The position numbers and the translations under genes are program-made. From assembly GCA_028583605.1 (NCBI GenBank), contig CM053330.1:25747233-25811232 (forward strand): a stretch of 64,000 bases of DNA. Reading direction: 5' to 3'. Origin of the DNA: Dastarcus helophoroides. Lineage: Eukaryota > Arthropoda > Insecta > Coleoptera > Bothrideridae. The notes beneath the pieces were generated by a model. It was not told where the DNA came from. It ran no database searches and saw only the letters and a list, made by a program, of their open reading frames with translations. Of this stretch, positions 11,230-22,855 are shown piece by piece (within the stretch, counting starts at the first letter, position 1; each line of letters opens with the position of its first letter).

Positions 11230-13165
11230 AAACGGGATAAAATGAACCTTCCATTTGACCTGTCGTTGCCGCCTTCCGTCCACAGATGCAGCCCTCGGTG
11301 ATTCGCTACGAATTTTTTGGATTGGTAAACACCGCACAGGTGAGGTTCTAATCATTTTCTCATTGGTACATTCGAACGCGCGCCTTGCTACTCAAATTTA
11401 TATTGGAAGGTGTTTTAAACTTGAACGCTTTATAGTAGACAGGTTATTGGCGAGGCAAAAAATGATTTCGATCGTAAAATGCGCCAGAGGCTTATCAACT
11501 GTCCGAACGGTTCCAGGTTCCAGGTCCTTTTGGGGATTTGCAAAGTCGATTGGAAAGAATTATACATCTTCAAATTTTCCACCTTTACTCGTTGACAACA
11601 ACAATATTGCGACTACTTCCAATGAAAAGGTTGATCCGCTAGCTTTAATGTTTGCTGAAAATTCCAACCTTGATTCACGAAACGCAGAACCTCCTATTCT
11701 TCCTAAGGTTGGCACTTCGATGCCTGAAGTTTTTTTCAGACAACGCACAATTAGGAAGATACTCCTCGAGCTCGACACATCGAAAGCTTCTGGCCTTGAT
11801 GGTACCCCTGCTATTGTTCTTAAGAAGTGAGCTCCAGAGTTGACTTCTGTCCTAAACAAATTGTTCACACTCTCTTACAACAAAGGTGTATTCCTTAACA
11901 ACTGGAAATCTGCTAGGGCGCAACCTGTCCCCAAAAAGGGAAAAAGGAATCTGGCTAACAACGATCGCCATATATCTTTGTTGCCCGTTATATCTAAAGT
12001 GATGGAAAAGGTTGTCAACATTGAGATTCTTAAATATCTGGGGGAGAATAGGATCATCTTGGAGAGGCAATACGGTTTCAGAAAACAACGCTTAACTGGC
12101 CATCTACTGACATATGTTACTCATATTGTAACTCAGCTATGGAAAAATAGTGAGGCTAGGATTGTGGCATTCGATACTTCAAAGGCCTTCGACAGAGTCT
12201 GGCACCGAACTCTTCTCGCCAAATTAATATCCTATGGTCTTCCTCCTGGACTCTGTCATTTGATATCCAGTTTTCTCGCTGACAGACCTCTTCAGCTCGT
12301 GGCATCTCATCTGAGACCTTTGCGATTAATGCAGGGGTGCCTCAGAAGTCTGTCCTGTCTCCTACTTTCCTTATCCGTGGCTGATTCCGATCGACTAAGG
12401 AAACAGCAGATACAGATGATTAATCGGGTAAGAAAGATCTAGTCGACTTTAACGTCCCAAAAACTCGGGCGGCGGTTTTCTCTAAGAAAACATCAAGGGA
12501 TGATGCAATAAACATACTCATGGAGAGCAATATCCTCTCAATGGAATTTAATCTGTCTATCCTAGGAGTAAATGCGAGCACTAACTTCTCTTGGGACGAT
12601 CATGTGGGCGCTCCCAGAAGCTAGGCTTTCTTTTTAGAGCTAAAAAGTAATTAATATCTCATCCGCTACTCACACTATACAAAGCTTAAGTTAGGCCGGC
12701 ACTAGAATACTGTTCTCATGTTTAGAGTTCAGCCCCAAAGCACGTTTTAGCTCTTCTGGATTTAATTCAAGGAATAGCGATTCGCCTAATTGATAACGAG
12801 GGTTTAACGGATTCTCTCGAAGCACTATAGCACAGGCGGATCATTGGTGATTTATCCCTTTTTTACAAGTACTTTCATGGGAGATGCTCACAGAAACTAA
12901 TAGGATTGATCCCCCCATGAGAAAGATTTTTGAGGCATACAAGACAGTTGGAGGCAGCAAATTTCTGTGCGGTTCCGCTTGACTTAGTGAGGACTTCTGT
13001 CTACGGAGGCTCTTTTTTCTATAGAACTTCCAAGCTATGGAACTCGTTACCGAACGGAATTTTCTCCAAAAATTATAACCTATCCTTGTTTTCGCATCCT
13101 ACTCGCGGTGCTTTGGAGGCGTAATAGGGTTATCCTCTGCGAGTGGATTGAACATAAAAAAATTG
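11230..13165 (+). mobile_element. Degraded jockey/CR1-type non-LTR retrotransposon
   Basis: A 5'-truncated and internally deleted retrotransposon. It carries a reverse transcriptase region followed by the conserved C-terminal segment (KLWNSLP motif near 13035) and a 3' end reading CTGCGAGTGGATTGAACA followed by an A-rich tail near 13150. The same 3' end occurs on the minus strand at 33545-33660 and at 35443-35505, which defines a family. It lies inside A-rich satellite. Assignment to the jockey/CR1 group rests on motif spacing and wording, not on a tree. Confidence 0.85.
11255..13124 (+). pseudogene. Reverse transcriptase relic (jockey/CR1-type)
   Basis: Would copy element RNA into DNA at the target site. 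Translation shows a linker region, then SKASGLDGTPAIVLKK near 11780, an in-frame TGA at 11828-11830, continuation in the same frame with APELTSVLNKLF, NWKSARAQPVPKKG near 11900, SKVMEKVV near 11995, QYGFRKQR near 12068 and the motif A segment VAFDTSKAFDRVWH near 12163-12204, whose D is the first catalytic aspartate. Frame is lost near 12340. The segment that should hold the F/YxDD motif is missing: the text jumps to DFNVPKTRAAVFSKK near 12450 and LGVNASTNFSWDD near 12565. The C-terminal tail is recognisable to 13124. It is clearly inactive. Confidence 0.85.
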
Positions 13166-13500
13166 AAAATCAAATGTCCTAAAATTTCGACTCAATATTT
13201 ACAGATTAAAATTGCAATTTCCAAAATAAAAACCCAAAATTTTTAAAAAGAGTCTTTTCGAGTTTAAAGTCCAAATTATAATGAAAGATTAAAAATGTAC
13301 TAAAAGAAGTCGAGTTTAAACTGAAAATATTGATACAAAAATTCGAAATTTCGGAATAGAAGTGGAAATTTAAAAAAAGCATAAGAGTTGATAATAGAAA
13401 CTTCGGAATGGATTTAGGATTTGAAATCCTGAGGAAAAAGTCAACGTTTCGAAAAACCCCATAATTAATTTCGTAATTAAGATCAAACTTCTTGCATAAA
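13166..13500. repeat. A-rich satellite, irregular part
   Basis: Satellite phrases without clear higher-order register, joining the retrotransposon tail to the ordered array that follows. Confidence 0.5.
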
Positions 13501-16150
13501 GTTTTAAGGACACAAAATTTCGAGTTTCTAATAGCACTTTTAGGAAAAATGATAAAAATATAAAATATAAATTAGAATTTTGAGAAAGATGTCAAAGTTT
13601 CAAAAAATAAATCGCCTCATAAATATAATCAAAAACTTTAGAGATAAAAAAGTCGACATTTCAAAATTAAAGTGAAAATTTCGAAGAAAAAGAAACAGAT
13701 TTATTAAAAAAAATTAACATTGAGTTTAAGAACGAAATTTAGAAATATGAAAATTAAATTCTCGAGTTTATATAGTTTAAGTTTCAGGAAAAGTAACAAA
13801 ATTTCAGCACTATTAAAAATTTAAAACATAAAGCAATTATGAGAAAATATTTGAAATTTCGGAAAAACAACTTTTGACTATCAAAAAACATCGAAATTTT
13901 GAGATTTTGGTCATTTAAATAAGTCAAAATTCTATAAATCTATAAAACAACTCGTGAATTCGTGTTTTTAGTCAACATTTTGGGGAAAATATTTAAAAAT
14001 GGGAAATGTAAGAATCGGGATTTTGAGAAAAATGTCAGTTTCGAAAAATAACATAAATCATATAGGAAAGACTGTAAATTAGAAAGGAAAGTCAATATTT
14101 CAAAATTAAAGATAAATTTTCGACAAAAAACTCAAAAGGATTATAAAAAAGTTAATATTTTGAGTTAAAAAACGGAATTTCCAAAAATAAAAACTAAGTT
14201 TTTCAGTTTACACTTGAAATTTCGAAAGTGTTATTAAAAATTTAAAACGTAAAGCAATTATGAAAAAACATTTGAAATTTCGAAAAAAAAACAAATGTGG
14301 AGAAAAATCAAAATTTCATGAAAACGTCGAAATTGTGAGATTTTGACCATTTAAAAAAGTTAAAATTCTCTAAAACAAGTCGTTAATTCGTGTTTTGAGT
14401 TAAAATTTTAGGGAAAATATTTAAAAATGAGAAATGTAAAATTGGGATTTAGAAAAAATGTCAAAGTTTCGAAAAATAACATAAATTATATAAGAAAGAC
14501 TATAAATTAGAAAGGGAAGTAAATATTTCAAATTTAAAGATCAATTTTTGACAAAAAAAGTCGAAAGTATTAGAAAAAAGTCAATATTTTGAGTTTGAAA
14601 ACGGAATTTTTAAAAATAAAAATAAAATTTTCGAGTCTTGAAATTTCAAGAGAAACAAAATCTTAGTTATTAAAAATTCAAACCAAGCAATTATGAGAAA
14701 ACAATTAAAATTTCGAAAAAAAAAACAACAAATTTTGGTTATAAAAACGTGGAGAAAGATCAAAATGTAAAAAAAACGTCGAAATTCTGAGATTTTGGCC
14801 ATTCAAAAAAGTCAAAATACTCTAAAATAATTCGTGAATTCGTGTTTTCAGTCAAAATTTTAAAGAAAATACTTAAAAATGAGAAATGTAAAATCAGAAT
14901 TTTAAGAAAAATGTCAAAGTTTTGAAAAGTAACATAAATCATATGAGAAAGACTATAAATTAAAAAGAAAAGTCAATATTTCAAAATTAAAGATCAATTT
15001 TCGGCAAAAAAAGTCAAAATTATTAGAAAAAGGTCAATATTTTGAGTTTGAGAAACAGAATTGCCAAAAATGAAAATTAAGTTTTCGAGTTGACACTCGA
15101 CATTTCTAGAGAATAGAAAAAAATTAAATCATAAAATTTCAATTATGAGTAATGTCGTGTATTGTATTGTGTATTGGAAATTTCGATAAAAAAATTGGAA
15201 TTTATAAAAAGGTTGGAAGTAAATTAAAATTCTAGAAAAAAGTCTAAATTTCGAGATTCTGGCCATATCAAAAAAATTCAAAACTTGTTAAAAATTCTAT
15301 TTTTTGAAATTTGAATCAAAATTTGAGGAAAACTATTGATGAATTGAAAATGTAAAATCTAAATTTAGGGGAAAATGTTGAAGTTTTGAAAAATAACTCA
15401 ATCATATAGTAGAAAGGAGAGTCAATATTTTAAAATGAAAGAAGAATTTTTGATAGAAAGAAGAGTCAAAATTATTAGAAAAAAAGTCAATATTTTATGA
15501 TTAAAAATGGGATTTCCAAAAATATAAATTAAGTTTTCGAGTTTACACTCGAAATTTCGAGGATTAGAGAAAATTTAAAATATGAAGTTTTAATTATGAG
15601 AAAACCAAAATATTCGAAATTTCGATGAAAAATTTGAAATTTAGAAAAAAGTCGCAATTAAATGAAAATTAGAAAAGAGATTTTAGCCATTTTAAAAAAG
15701 TTAATATCTTGTAAAAAAATTTGTATTTTTGAATTTTTAATCAAAATTTGAGAAAAATATTAAAGAATGGAAAATGTAAAATCGAGATTTAGCGGAAAAT
15801 ATCGAAGTTTCGAAAGATAACTCAATCGTATAGAAAAATTTGTAGATTAAAGAGAAATGCCAACATTTTAGAATTAAAGTCGAGCTTTTGACAACAAAAG
15901 ACAGTCAACATAATTAGAAAAAACAAAAAGAAATATTTTGAGCTCAAAAATGGAATTTCCAAATTTACACTCGACATTTCGTTACATTGGTAAATCTTAC
16001 TAAACATTTAAAGCATAAACATGCAATTATGAGAAATCATTCGTTTTTCGTTTGAAAATCTATAGAGAAAATCGAATATAATTAATAGTTTAAGAAAAAA
16101 TCCAAACTTGAAGATTTCGAAAATTTCTAAATTTTATAAAAAAAGCCTGC
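13501..16150. repeat. Higher-order satellite array, period about 420-450 bp
   Basis: Landmark CAATTATGAGAAA recurs at 13836, 14257, 14690, 15142, 15593 and 16026, spacings 421, 433, 452, 451 and 433. Between landmarks each copy carries the same order of phrases: GAGATTTTGGCCATT, then TCGTGAATTCGTGTTTT, then AAATGAGAAATGTAAAAT, then AAGACTATAAATTAGAAA. This shows a tandem array of about six units of a complex monomer itself made of TCGAAATTT-type subrepeats. Copies are diverged, so the array is not recently homogenised. No gene is present. Confidence 0.8.
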
Positions 16151-16279
16151 ATTTCGAGTTAAATTCGAAGTTTTAAGAAACTTAAAAAAAGCTCCATGAA
16201 ATTTCAACAGAAAACTCTTAATTTTTAACATAGTTTCAGTAAAATTAAAAATGATAAATACAATATTTAGAAAGTTTGG

Positions 16280-17560
16280 AAAACGGGATTTTTTAAATTT
16301 TGGGAAGAAGACAACGAGGGTGTTGATTTATTGTATTTTAACTAATTCGGGATAAAAAACGGGAAGGTTTTTTTCAATGGCCGCTGGGTGTTCAATGACG
16401 GGTGGAATTTGTCGCATCATTTTCGGAAATTTTTGAAATGATCCGCCGCCGAAAGTTTGGCGAGAGCGTCGGTATGCACAAGGGTTAAATCGCTCCGCAT
16501 GCCGAACGAAAGCGAATAAAAAGCGAGCTAGGGGGTGAGTAGACAAATGAGTGTCGCTGCATATGTAAAACGAGGATCCCAGTCACCCTTTGTCTGTCAT
16601 TTGTCACTGTCCGAGCGTCGGGGGCGGCACACGCGTCGTCATAGTAACACGCACACGACGGCCGATGATGTCGCTGTCACGAGCCGTGTGTATCACTCAT
16701 GGAACGAATGCACTATAATGCCATTTTTCGGTGGATGATTGAATGGCTCAACTTTTGTTTTTCCATTCATCTCACCTGCGTTTACTTTCACTGCCTCCGC
16801 AGATCATTGGAAATTGTGTCAGAATTTTTCAGTGCACTCTGTGATGTTTCCGCCGCCAAACTTATTTGATATGATATTGATTTTATGGATAGGGAATTGT
16901 AAAAATATTCATTTTCAACTCTCTGGACAAGAAGAATTAATATGTATTCTGGCGCATCCGCCATTCTCAATTTAAAATTTGACTATTTTAAATTACTTAA
17001 AATATTTGCTTGCTAATTTTAAACTTAACCGGAATTGATCTATTCTCCAGTAGCATTCAGTATTAGGCAAAGTTGTGGGAAATTGCGCCCTGTTCGAAAT
17101 TTTTCTCTTTTCTCCTTTTTCCGATCGTCTTCAGTCATTTTGATGGGTCTGTGAAAATTAAAAGCTATTAAATATATGATGATTTTTGCCTCATGTTTTT
17201 ATATCCTAATGGTTATATATTGTTACGTGTCACTGATTCGATAATTCCAAACATTGCTTTGTGAAGTTTAAGCACTTCATTTAACAACGCAACAAATTTT
17301 TCGTAAACGCTTAAATTACAATTAAGCAATTTAGGGTGCGATTGCTGGCTTATATTGGTATTCCACATATACAATAACGAAGTCTACACAATTACGTATC
17401 TGCACAATTACGTATCTCCTTAATAGCTCTAATCACTTGTAAATATTCGACAGATGTCTTGAACCTATGAGTAATTTCTCCGCTCGCCTATCTTCCTAAT
17501 AGCTTCTAATAATAAACATCTAGTAAACAACTTTCAATTTTACAGCTTGTTATAGTATTT
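16280..17560. other. Unique CpG-bearing island, no gene shown
   Basis: A less AT-rich stretch, richest in CpG at about 16440-16700. Open frames (for example 16535-16738) show no family resemblance and have cryptic composition. At 17390-17418 the 15-mer CACAATTACGTATCT is tandemly duplicated. It could be regulatory or untranslated sequence of a neighbouring gene, but nothing proves that. Confidence 0.4.
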
Positions 17561-18127
17561 TTTTCAAAGAGATAGAATAGATATCAATTTAAAAGGAACA
17601 TTTTGTTAGAAATATCGCGACTAAAGTCGACGTTTTAAGATAACAGTCAGAATTGCTTGTTTTAAGCTGAAATTCTGGTGTTAATTTCGAAATTTTAGTT
17701 TTGAATTTGAAATTTGTCCTCGAAATTTTCATTAAAATTTGAAGTTTTGGAAAAATAACTAAATATCCATTTTAAAAACAAGCATTTAGGAAAATTAAAA
17801 CAAAAACATTTAATATTTATAAAAATTCTCGCTTTTCAAGTTTAAAAATGTCAACTTTAAACTCGAAAAAAATATGAAAATTTTGGTAGAGCTAGAAATT
17901 TACTTTTATAAAAAACTCAATATTTTCTTGAAACTTTAACTTAAACTCCAATGCTACTTTGAAATTTCCATTTTAATTCCAATTTTATATATTTACACTT
18001 AAAATTTTATTCAAAATAACATTTATAGGAAATCGAGTTTTCAAGAAAAAAGTTGAACCGTGTAGAAAAACTGAACATTTCTAAAAAAAAAATTTGAATC
18101 TTTAATAATAGAAATTATCAATTGAAG
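17561..18127. repeat. Satellite of mixed polarity
   Basis: Degenerate TCGAAATTT-type phrases, less regular than elsewhere. It ends where the composite repeat copy beginning near 18128 starts. Confidence 0.45.
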
Positions 18128-18260
18128 GTCTTTTTGCAGAAAGAAACCAAGCCACAAATTTTTAAACATTAATTTTTAACATATAGTTCAGAAGAAGTCA
18201 TAATCTTTGCTGTAAAAAAGAACCAGGTCTCATTTTAAAACCTAACGCCATCTATTAACC

Positions 18261-18505
18261 CAGTGTTTACCAATCGGTGTTTCCGGAAGCTCCCAGGTAT
18301 GTCGCCAAAATAAGATATCAAAAAAATTTACAGATGTATAATAGTAACTTTTTTTTGGTCATCAAAAATTGATTATACTCCCATAATCTGAAAACGGTTA
18401 TTATTTTTTTTTTGGCGTCAGAAAATACTTAGACAATTTATGTGCGTCGCCCTTTTTTACACAACACGAAAAATGTATTAGTGCCAAAAAGGTTGGGAAA
18501 CAGTG
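18261..18505. mobile_element. hAT-like MITE, 245 bp
   Basis: The left end reads CAGTGTTTACCAATC; the reverse complement of the right end reads CACTGTTTCCCAACC, which is the style of hAT termini. Flanks TATTAACC (18253-18260) and TATTACCA (18506-18513) match at 6 of 8 positions, fitting a decayed 8-bp duplication. The paralogous segment near 30725 lacks this sequence, supporting an insertion. It has no coding capacity. Confidence 0.55.
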
Positions 18506-18611
18506 TATTACCATAAGAACCGTTCCATTGAATGAGTTGGGTAATTAAAAAATCTGCAGAAGGGATTCAAGTGCTTTGATTTCTTTTTCCAAAAAAAAAC
18601 TGTATTAATGT

Positions 18612-19997
18612 TTTCATAGGTGAGTTGTGATGCACAAAGTACGATTTCTTGACTTGCTATCTAACTTCTTGTTTTGCCAATTTCTTGCTGGATTGATTCT
18701 TGTCTTGCAAGCAAGAGTCTTGCTTTTTCTTGTTCATGCTGGTTTGTTTGTTTTGAGTATAAGCAACAACAAAACAGATTCAGAATTATTGCGACATGAT
18801 CAGTTTAAAAAATACATTATGTATAAAAGACGTAAAGACAAAATTAAGCGATAAATTGGGGATATTGGTTCTCAAAACAAAAACCTTTCCAAAATGTACA
18901 AATAAAGTCGAAATGTTTAAATGAAAATCAAAACTTTGGGAAAAAAATGAAATTACTAAATAATCAAATTATAAGCTTTAAATTTAGACGCTGGAAATTT
19001 CGAGAAAAAAGTTCATATTTAGAAAAAACATTCCAAATTGTTTTTAAATAATTTCGTGTTTTATTTCCTGGAACATTTATCCTGTTCCATTTTTGGAAAA
19101 AACAAAAAAAATCTGGAAAATTCGAATTTAAAATTGTAAAATCAGAAATTTTACGTTGAAACTGCAAATTTCAGTATTTTGAAAAAAATTCAAGGTTTTT
19201 CAAATTTTTTTAACTTTTCCTGAAATCTTGAATTTTTGTGTTAAAATGAGTGTAATGTTTTTACTTAATTTTCCACTTCAGTCAACTTAATCGACCTTAA
19301 ATTTCGACTTTGCCATCAAAATTCCTTAAACAAATGTTTTCCCATATTTAGAGTTTAAATTGGAACTCTTGGGATTAAAATTCCAAGTTTCAATACTAAA
19401 TAGAAGTTGGGCTGAGCTTAGTGAGAAATATTTTGCGATTAGAGTTAACATATTTATAAAAAAATGAGTTAAAAATTTTTTTGTGGTTAAAATTCTAACT
19501 TCCAAAAAAAAAACGAAATATCGAAATGAAAATTGAAATTTACAGAATAAAATTAAAAACTTGGGAAAACTTTCAAAATTTTTGAAATAAACAATAAAAA
19601 TTTAGGGACAAATTAATTTTATTTTTAAATTTCGGACACTTAGATAGTGTCATTTTATTTAATATTGGACTTTTTCTTTTAATTTTTCCGGAATTTCAAT
19701 TTTTTCCAAATTTTAATTTTAGAGAGGCACCAGAATTTATTACTTGTAAAGGAATTGTGTAGTATTCAAAGTTTTAATAATGCTGTTCTAGAGCTCATTT
19801 TAAGAAAATATTGAAAAAAGCAAGAAATACTGCTTTTTGTTAAGTTTTTAACAAGAAACCTTGCTCTTGCTAAGAGAATTTCTTGGGTAGTCTTGTTCTT
19901 GCTTACAAATTTATTGTCTTGCCTATGCACCAAAAACAAGACAAAAAAAAAAGAAAAAGCAAGACAAGAACAAAAAATTCGTGAAACACTATAGGTG
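18612..19997. mobile_element. Element with inverted CTTG-rich subterminal arms
   Basis: Left part (18640-18750) is packed with TCTTG/CTTGC motifs; right part (19800-19985) carries the complementary CAAGA/GCAAG motifs, so the ends form imperfect inverted arms. The interior (about 18860-19760) is A-rich satellite. The right end CGTGAAACACTATAG resembles a hAT-type terminus. The sequence interrupts copy 1 of the composite element, since the related segment near 30850 lacks it. Exact borders and target duplication are unclear. Confidence 0.45.
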
Positions 19998-20044
19998 TAA
20001 CTAGAATAGGTTAGGGCACGGTATTTGCCCCCTCGGTTCAAGCA

Positions 20045-21590
20045 ATCAATCGAAAATTTATATTTAACTAAGGAGAGTTTTTCCAGAAGTTTTCATTTTT
20101 CCTTCAAAATGTTCTATCTTAAAATTTCAACATTTTTTCTGAATAATAGCGATATTTGTTCTCAAAATTAATCCTTTTTTACAAAATTTTCTTTTTCTTT
20201 TGCAATTTCGAATTTGTTTTTACAATTTGGCTTCTATTATCAAAATCTGAATGTCAAAATACTAAGATCTTGTTTCAAAATTCTTCGTTACTTTTTTTTC
20301 GAAATTCGACTTCTTCCGAAAATTTCGACTTTTCTTAAAATCTGATAGAAATTGCGGTTGGTTTATCAAAATTTCCCTTTTCTGAAAATTTGCCGGATCT
20401 TTTAATAAAAAACAAAAATTATGAACAATATTTTTTGAAAATTTTAAATTTTTGCGTAAGGGCAAACATTCGGAGTGTCTAACAATTTTCGAAATCATCT
20501 CAATACTGGACAGAATGAGCGTTCGTCTCTATTTGGCTTAAACATTTAAATAAAAATAAATGTTCACTCAGCAAATTCCAACTTTTTCTCAAAATTCAGT
20601 TTTCAAAATTTCGACAAAATTTGACTATGAGAAATTTTGAATTTTTACTAAATTTGCCCTTGAAAATGTAATATTTTGCTCGTAATTTCGATCTTTTTCT
20701 TTTAAGCCTTGATCTTTTTTTTTCAAAATTTCGATCTTTTTCCTCGAAATTGGTCTTTATTATTTGGAAATTTTGATATTTTTCTTAACATCCGTCCAAT
20801 TTCGAAATTATGCTTTATCCCAATATTAATATTTTTCTTGAAATTCTTCTTTTTCATAACTAATAAACTTTATATTCCACAAAGTAAGGGTTAAAAATGT
20901 CAATTTGTTTTTTCTCAAACATTTTTTTTTCAAAATTCATCTTTTTCATAAAAGAGTATTCTAAAAATTTGACTACATTTTCCCAAAATTTATATTCAAT
21001 ATCCACTTTTTTCAAAATTTCGTATTTTTTGTTAAATATGTCTTTTTCCGAAATTTCGACTATTCTATTTTAAATTTGCTTTTTTTAATTTCGACTTTAT
21101 TCTGTGTCAAAAATTCCATTTTTTTTTCTCGGAATTTCGACTAGTTTTTAAAATTATTTTTTTTTATATTTCCACTTGACTCGCAAAATTCGATTTTTTT
21201 TTCTTAAAAATGACTTTCTCTGAAAAATTTCAAATTTTTTCTCGATTTAGAAGTTTTTCTTCAAATTTAGATTGTTTTTTTTTTTGAGATTTCGTCTTTT
21301 TTTCTCAAATATCACGATTTTTTTTTTAAATTTCGACTTTTAGGAATCTGAATTTCCAATAATTTTGATTGGATTCTGAAAGTTTCTTTCTTAAAGTTTG
21401 GATTTTTGTTTCAATTGATTTTCAAAATTTTACTTTTTAAAGAAATTTTTTAAGAAAATTTCGGAAATCGTTTTTTTAAATGCCTCCATTTTTCTTTATA
21501 ATTATCTTTTCGGAAATTATAATTTCGTAATTACAATTTTTATCTCAAAGTGCGATGTATTTTATGTTTTTTAGAATGTTGACTTTTTCC
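20045..21590. repeat. T-rich satellite block of composite copy 1
   Basis: T-rich AAATTTCGA phrases with strong stretches TTTCGACTTTTT near 20320-20340 and 21040-21240. It has the same phrase order as 23605-24990 and 30890-32900 in several places, so it was duplicated as a block rather than arising on its own. Confidence 0.65.
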
Positions 21591-21944
21591 TCGAAATCAA
21601 CCCACAAAATCGTAAAATTTCAGTAGATAAGTTATTTTTGGTAAAGTGTAAGTAAATAAATTTTTTGTACATATATTGAGACAAAATATGTAGCGATAAT
21701 TTATAAATTAGTGTCAAATTTTAGTTATCGATTTCTCAATAACTGTTTTTTGAGGTTGAATCCATTCTGCAAAAAATCGTCCAATTTAGAGTCATAATTT
21801 CCAAAAAAAAATTCTAAATGTAGTGTAAAACACCGAATTTATAAAAAGGTAACTCTATATTAAGGAGAAATATAAACGTTTGGAACTCAAATTCGAAATT
21901 GCCAGAAAAAAGGCAACATTTTCAGCCTTTACTCCATTATTTTT
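21591..21944. other. No gene seen
   Basis: About 350 bases of AT-rich sequence between composite copy 1 and a hairpin repeat. No supported feature. Confidence 0.45.
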
Positions 21945-22193
21945 GGTGCAACGGACTGGTCCTTGGTTATCTTCAAAAATTGAAATACAAATCTTGTCCC
22001 CTGAAATTAAGAAAGATAAAATACACAACAAAGGTTGCTCTAACGCTTTTCGATAGTCAATCTAGCATCTTCAGAGGGATACTCAAGAAGACACACCCTG
22101 AAGATGATGGCTTGGCTATCGAAAAGCGTTAGAGCAACCTTTGTTCTGTTTCTTATTTTTTTGGTTTCAGGGGACAATATTTGTATTTCAATC
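21945..22193. repeat. Hairpin repeat with hammerhead-like motif, copy 2
   Basis: Complete inverted-repeat copy. The left terminus contains ACGGACTGGTCCTTGGTT; both halves carry the GTTGCTCTAACGC box and its complement. In the right half CTGAAGA starts at 22098, followed by T, GATGGC, TTG, GCTATC, then GAAAAGCGTT and AGAGC. The six-base stem pairs fully with one G-T. Confidence 0.85.
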
Positions 22194-22302
22194 TCTATTA
22201 CTTTAATAAAATTAAAATTTTTGCAGGAAATATAAATATTGTAAGTTGAAACTCTGACTTTTGAGAAAACGCTGGATTTCTAAAATAATTAGAAATATAT
22301 AT

Positions 22303-22446
22303 AGTATCTGTCTTAAGATGACAGCTTGGCTGTCGAAACACGTTAGAGCAACGTTTGTTGTGTTTTTTAATTTTTCTTGGTTTCAGGGGACAAGTTCTGT
22401 ATTTCAATTTTTGAAGATAACCAAGGACCAGTCCGTTCCACCAAAT
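22303..22446. repeat. Hairpin repeat, copy 3 (right half only)
   Basis: One arm of the family, ending CCAAGGACCAGTCCGTTCC. It holds GACAGC (22320-22325), TTG, GCTGTC (22329-22334), GAAA (22335-22338), CACGTT and AGAGC. The stem differs from copy 2 by a paired change (T-A to C-G). The upstream box is TTAAGA instead of CTGAAGA. Confidence 0.8.
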
Positions 22447-22766
22447 CCACTAAAAATAGAAATTCTTGTTCAAAAAATCACAAAATTTTAAATTTACGTA
22501 ATTATTAAAATTTTATATAATTCTTAAAATTTTGAGTTTTAAAATAAAAATTTGGCTAAAAATTTGTTAGAGGTCGAAATATCGAGAAAAACAAAAATTT
22601 GTAAAAGAAAGCCAGTATTACCAAATGAAGTCGAAATGTGAAGAATAAAATTAGTTTGAAAAAATCTACAAATTTCTAAAAAAAAAAAATAAATAAATTC
22701 CAAGGCACACAATATTTATAAAACAATCAGTCAGTACCGGTCAGTTAGAAGCATTTGTAATCAGTA
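22447..22766. repeat. A-rich satellite remnant
   Basis: Short A-rich satellite stretch followed by about 60 bases of unique sequence. It ends at the left terminus of composite element copy 2. Confidence 0.4.
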
Positions 22767-22855
22767 GAGACCGGATTATGTGCATTTGCAATTTTGCATA
22801 TGCAAATGCAAATTTACCCCATTTTCACCCATTCCTACATATTTCATATCAAACC

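Larger units (their letters stand above)
18128..21590. mobile_element. Composite AT-satellite element, copy 1 (5'-truncated, interrupted)
   Basis: Two segments match the better-defined element at 30375-32975: 18128-18600 matches about 30595-30850 (shared GAAACCAAGCC-like and CATATAGTTCAG blocks), and 20020-21590 matches the T-rich part from about 30880 (shared entry motif AAAATTTATATT...AACTAAG and a GATCTTTT.ATAAA box near 20397). A hAT-like MITE and a CTTG-rich element interrupt it. The left terminus is missing and I could not define the right one. Confidence 0.6.
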
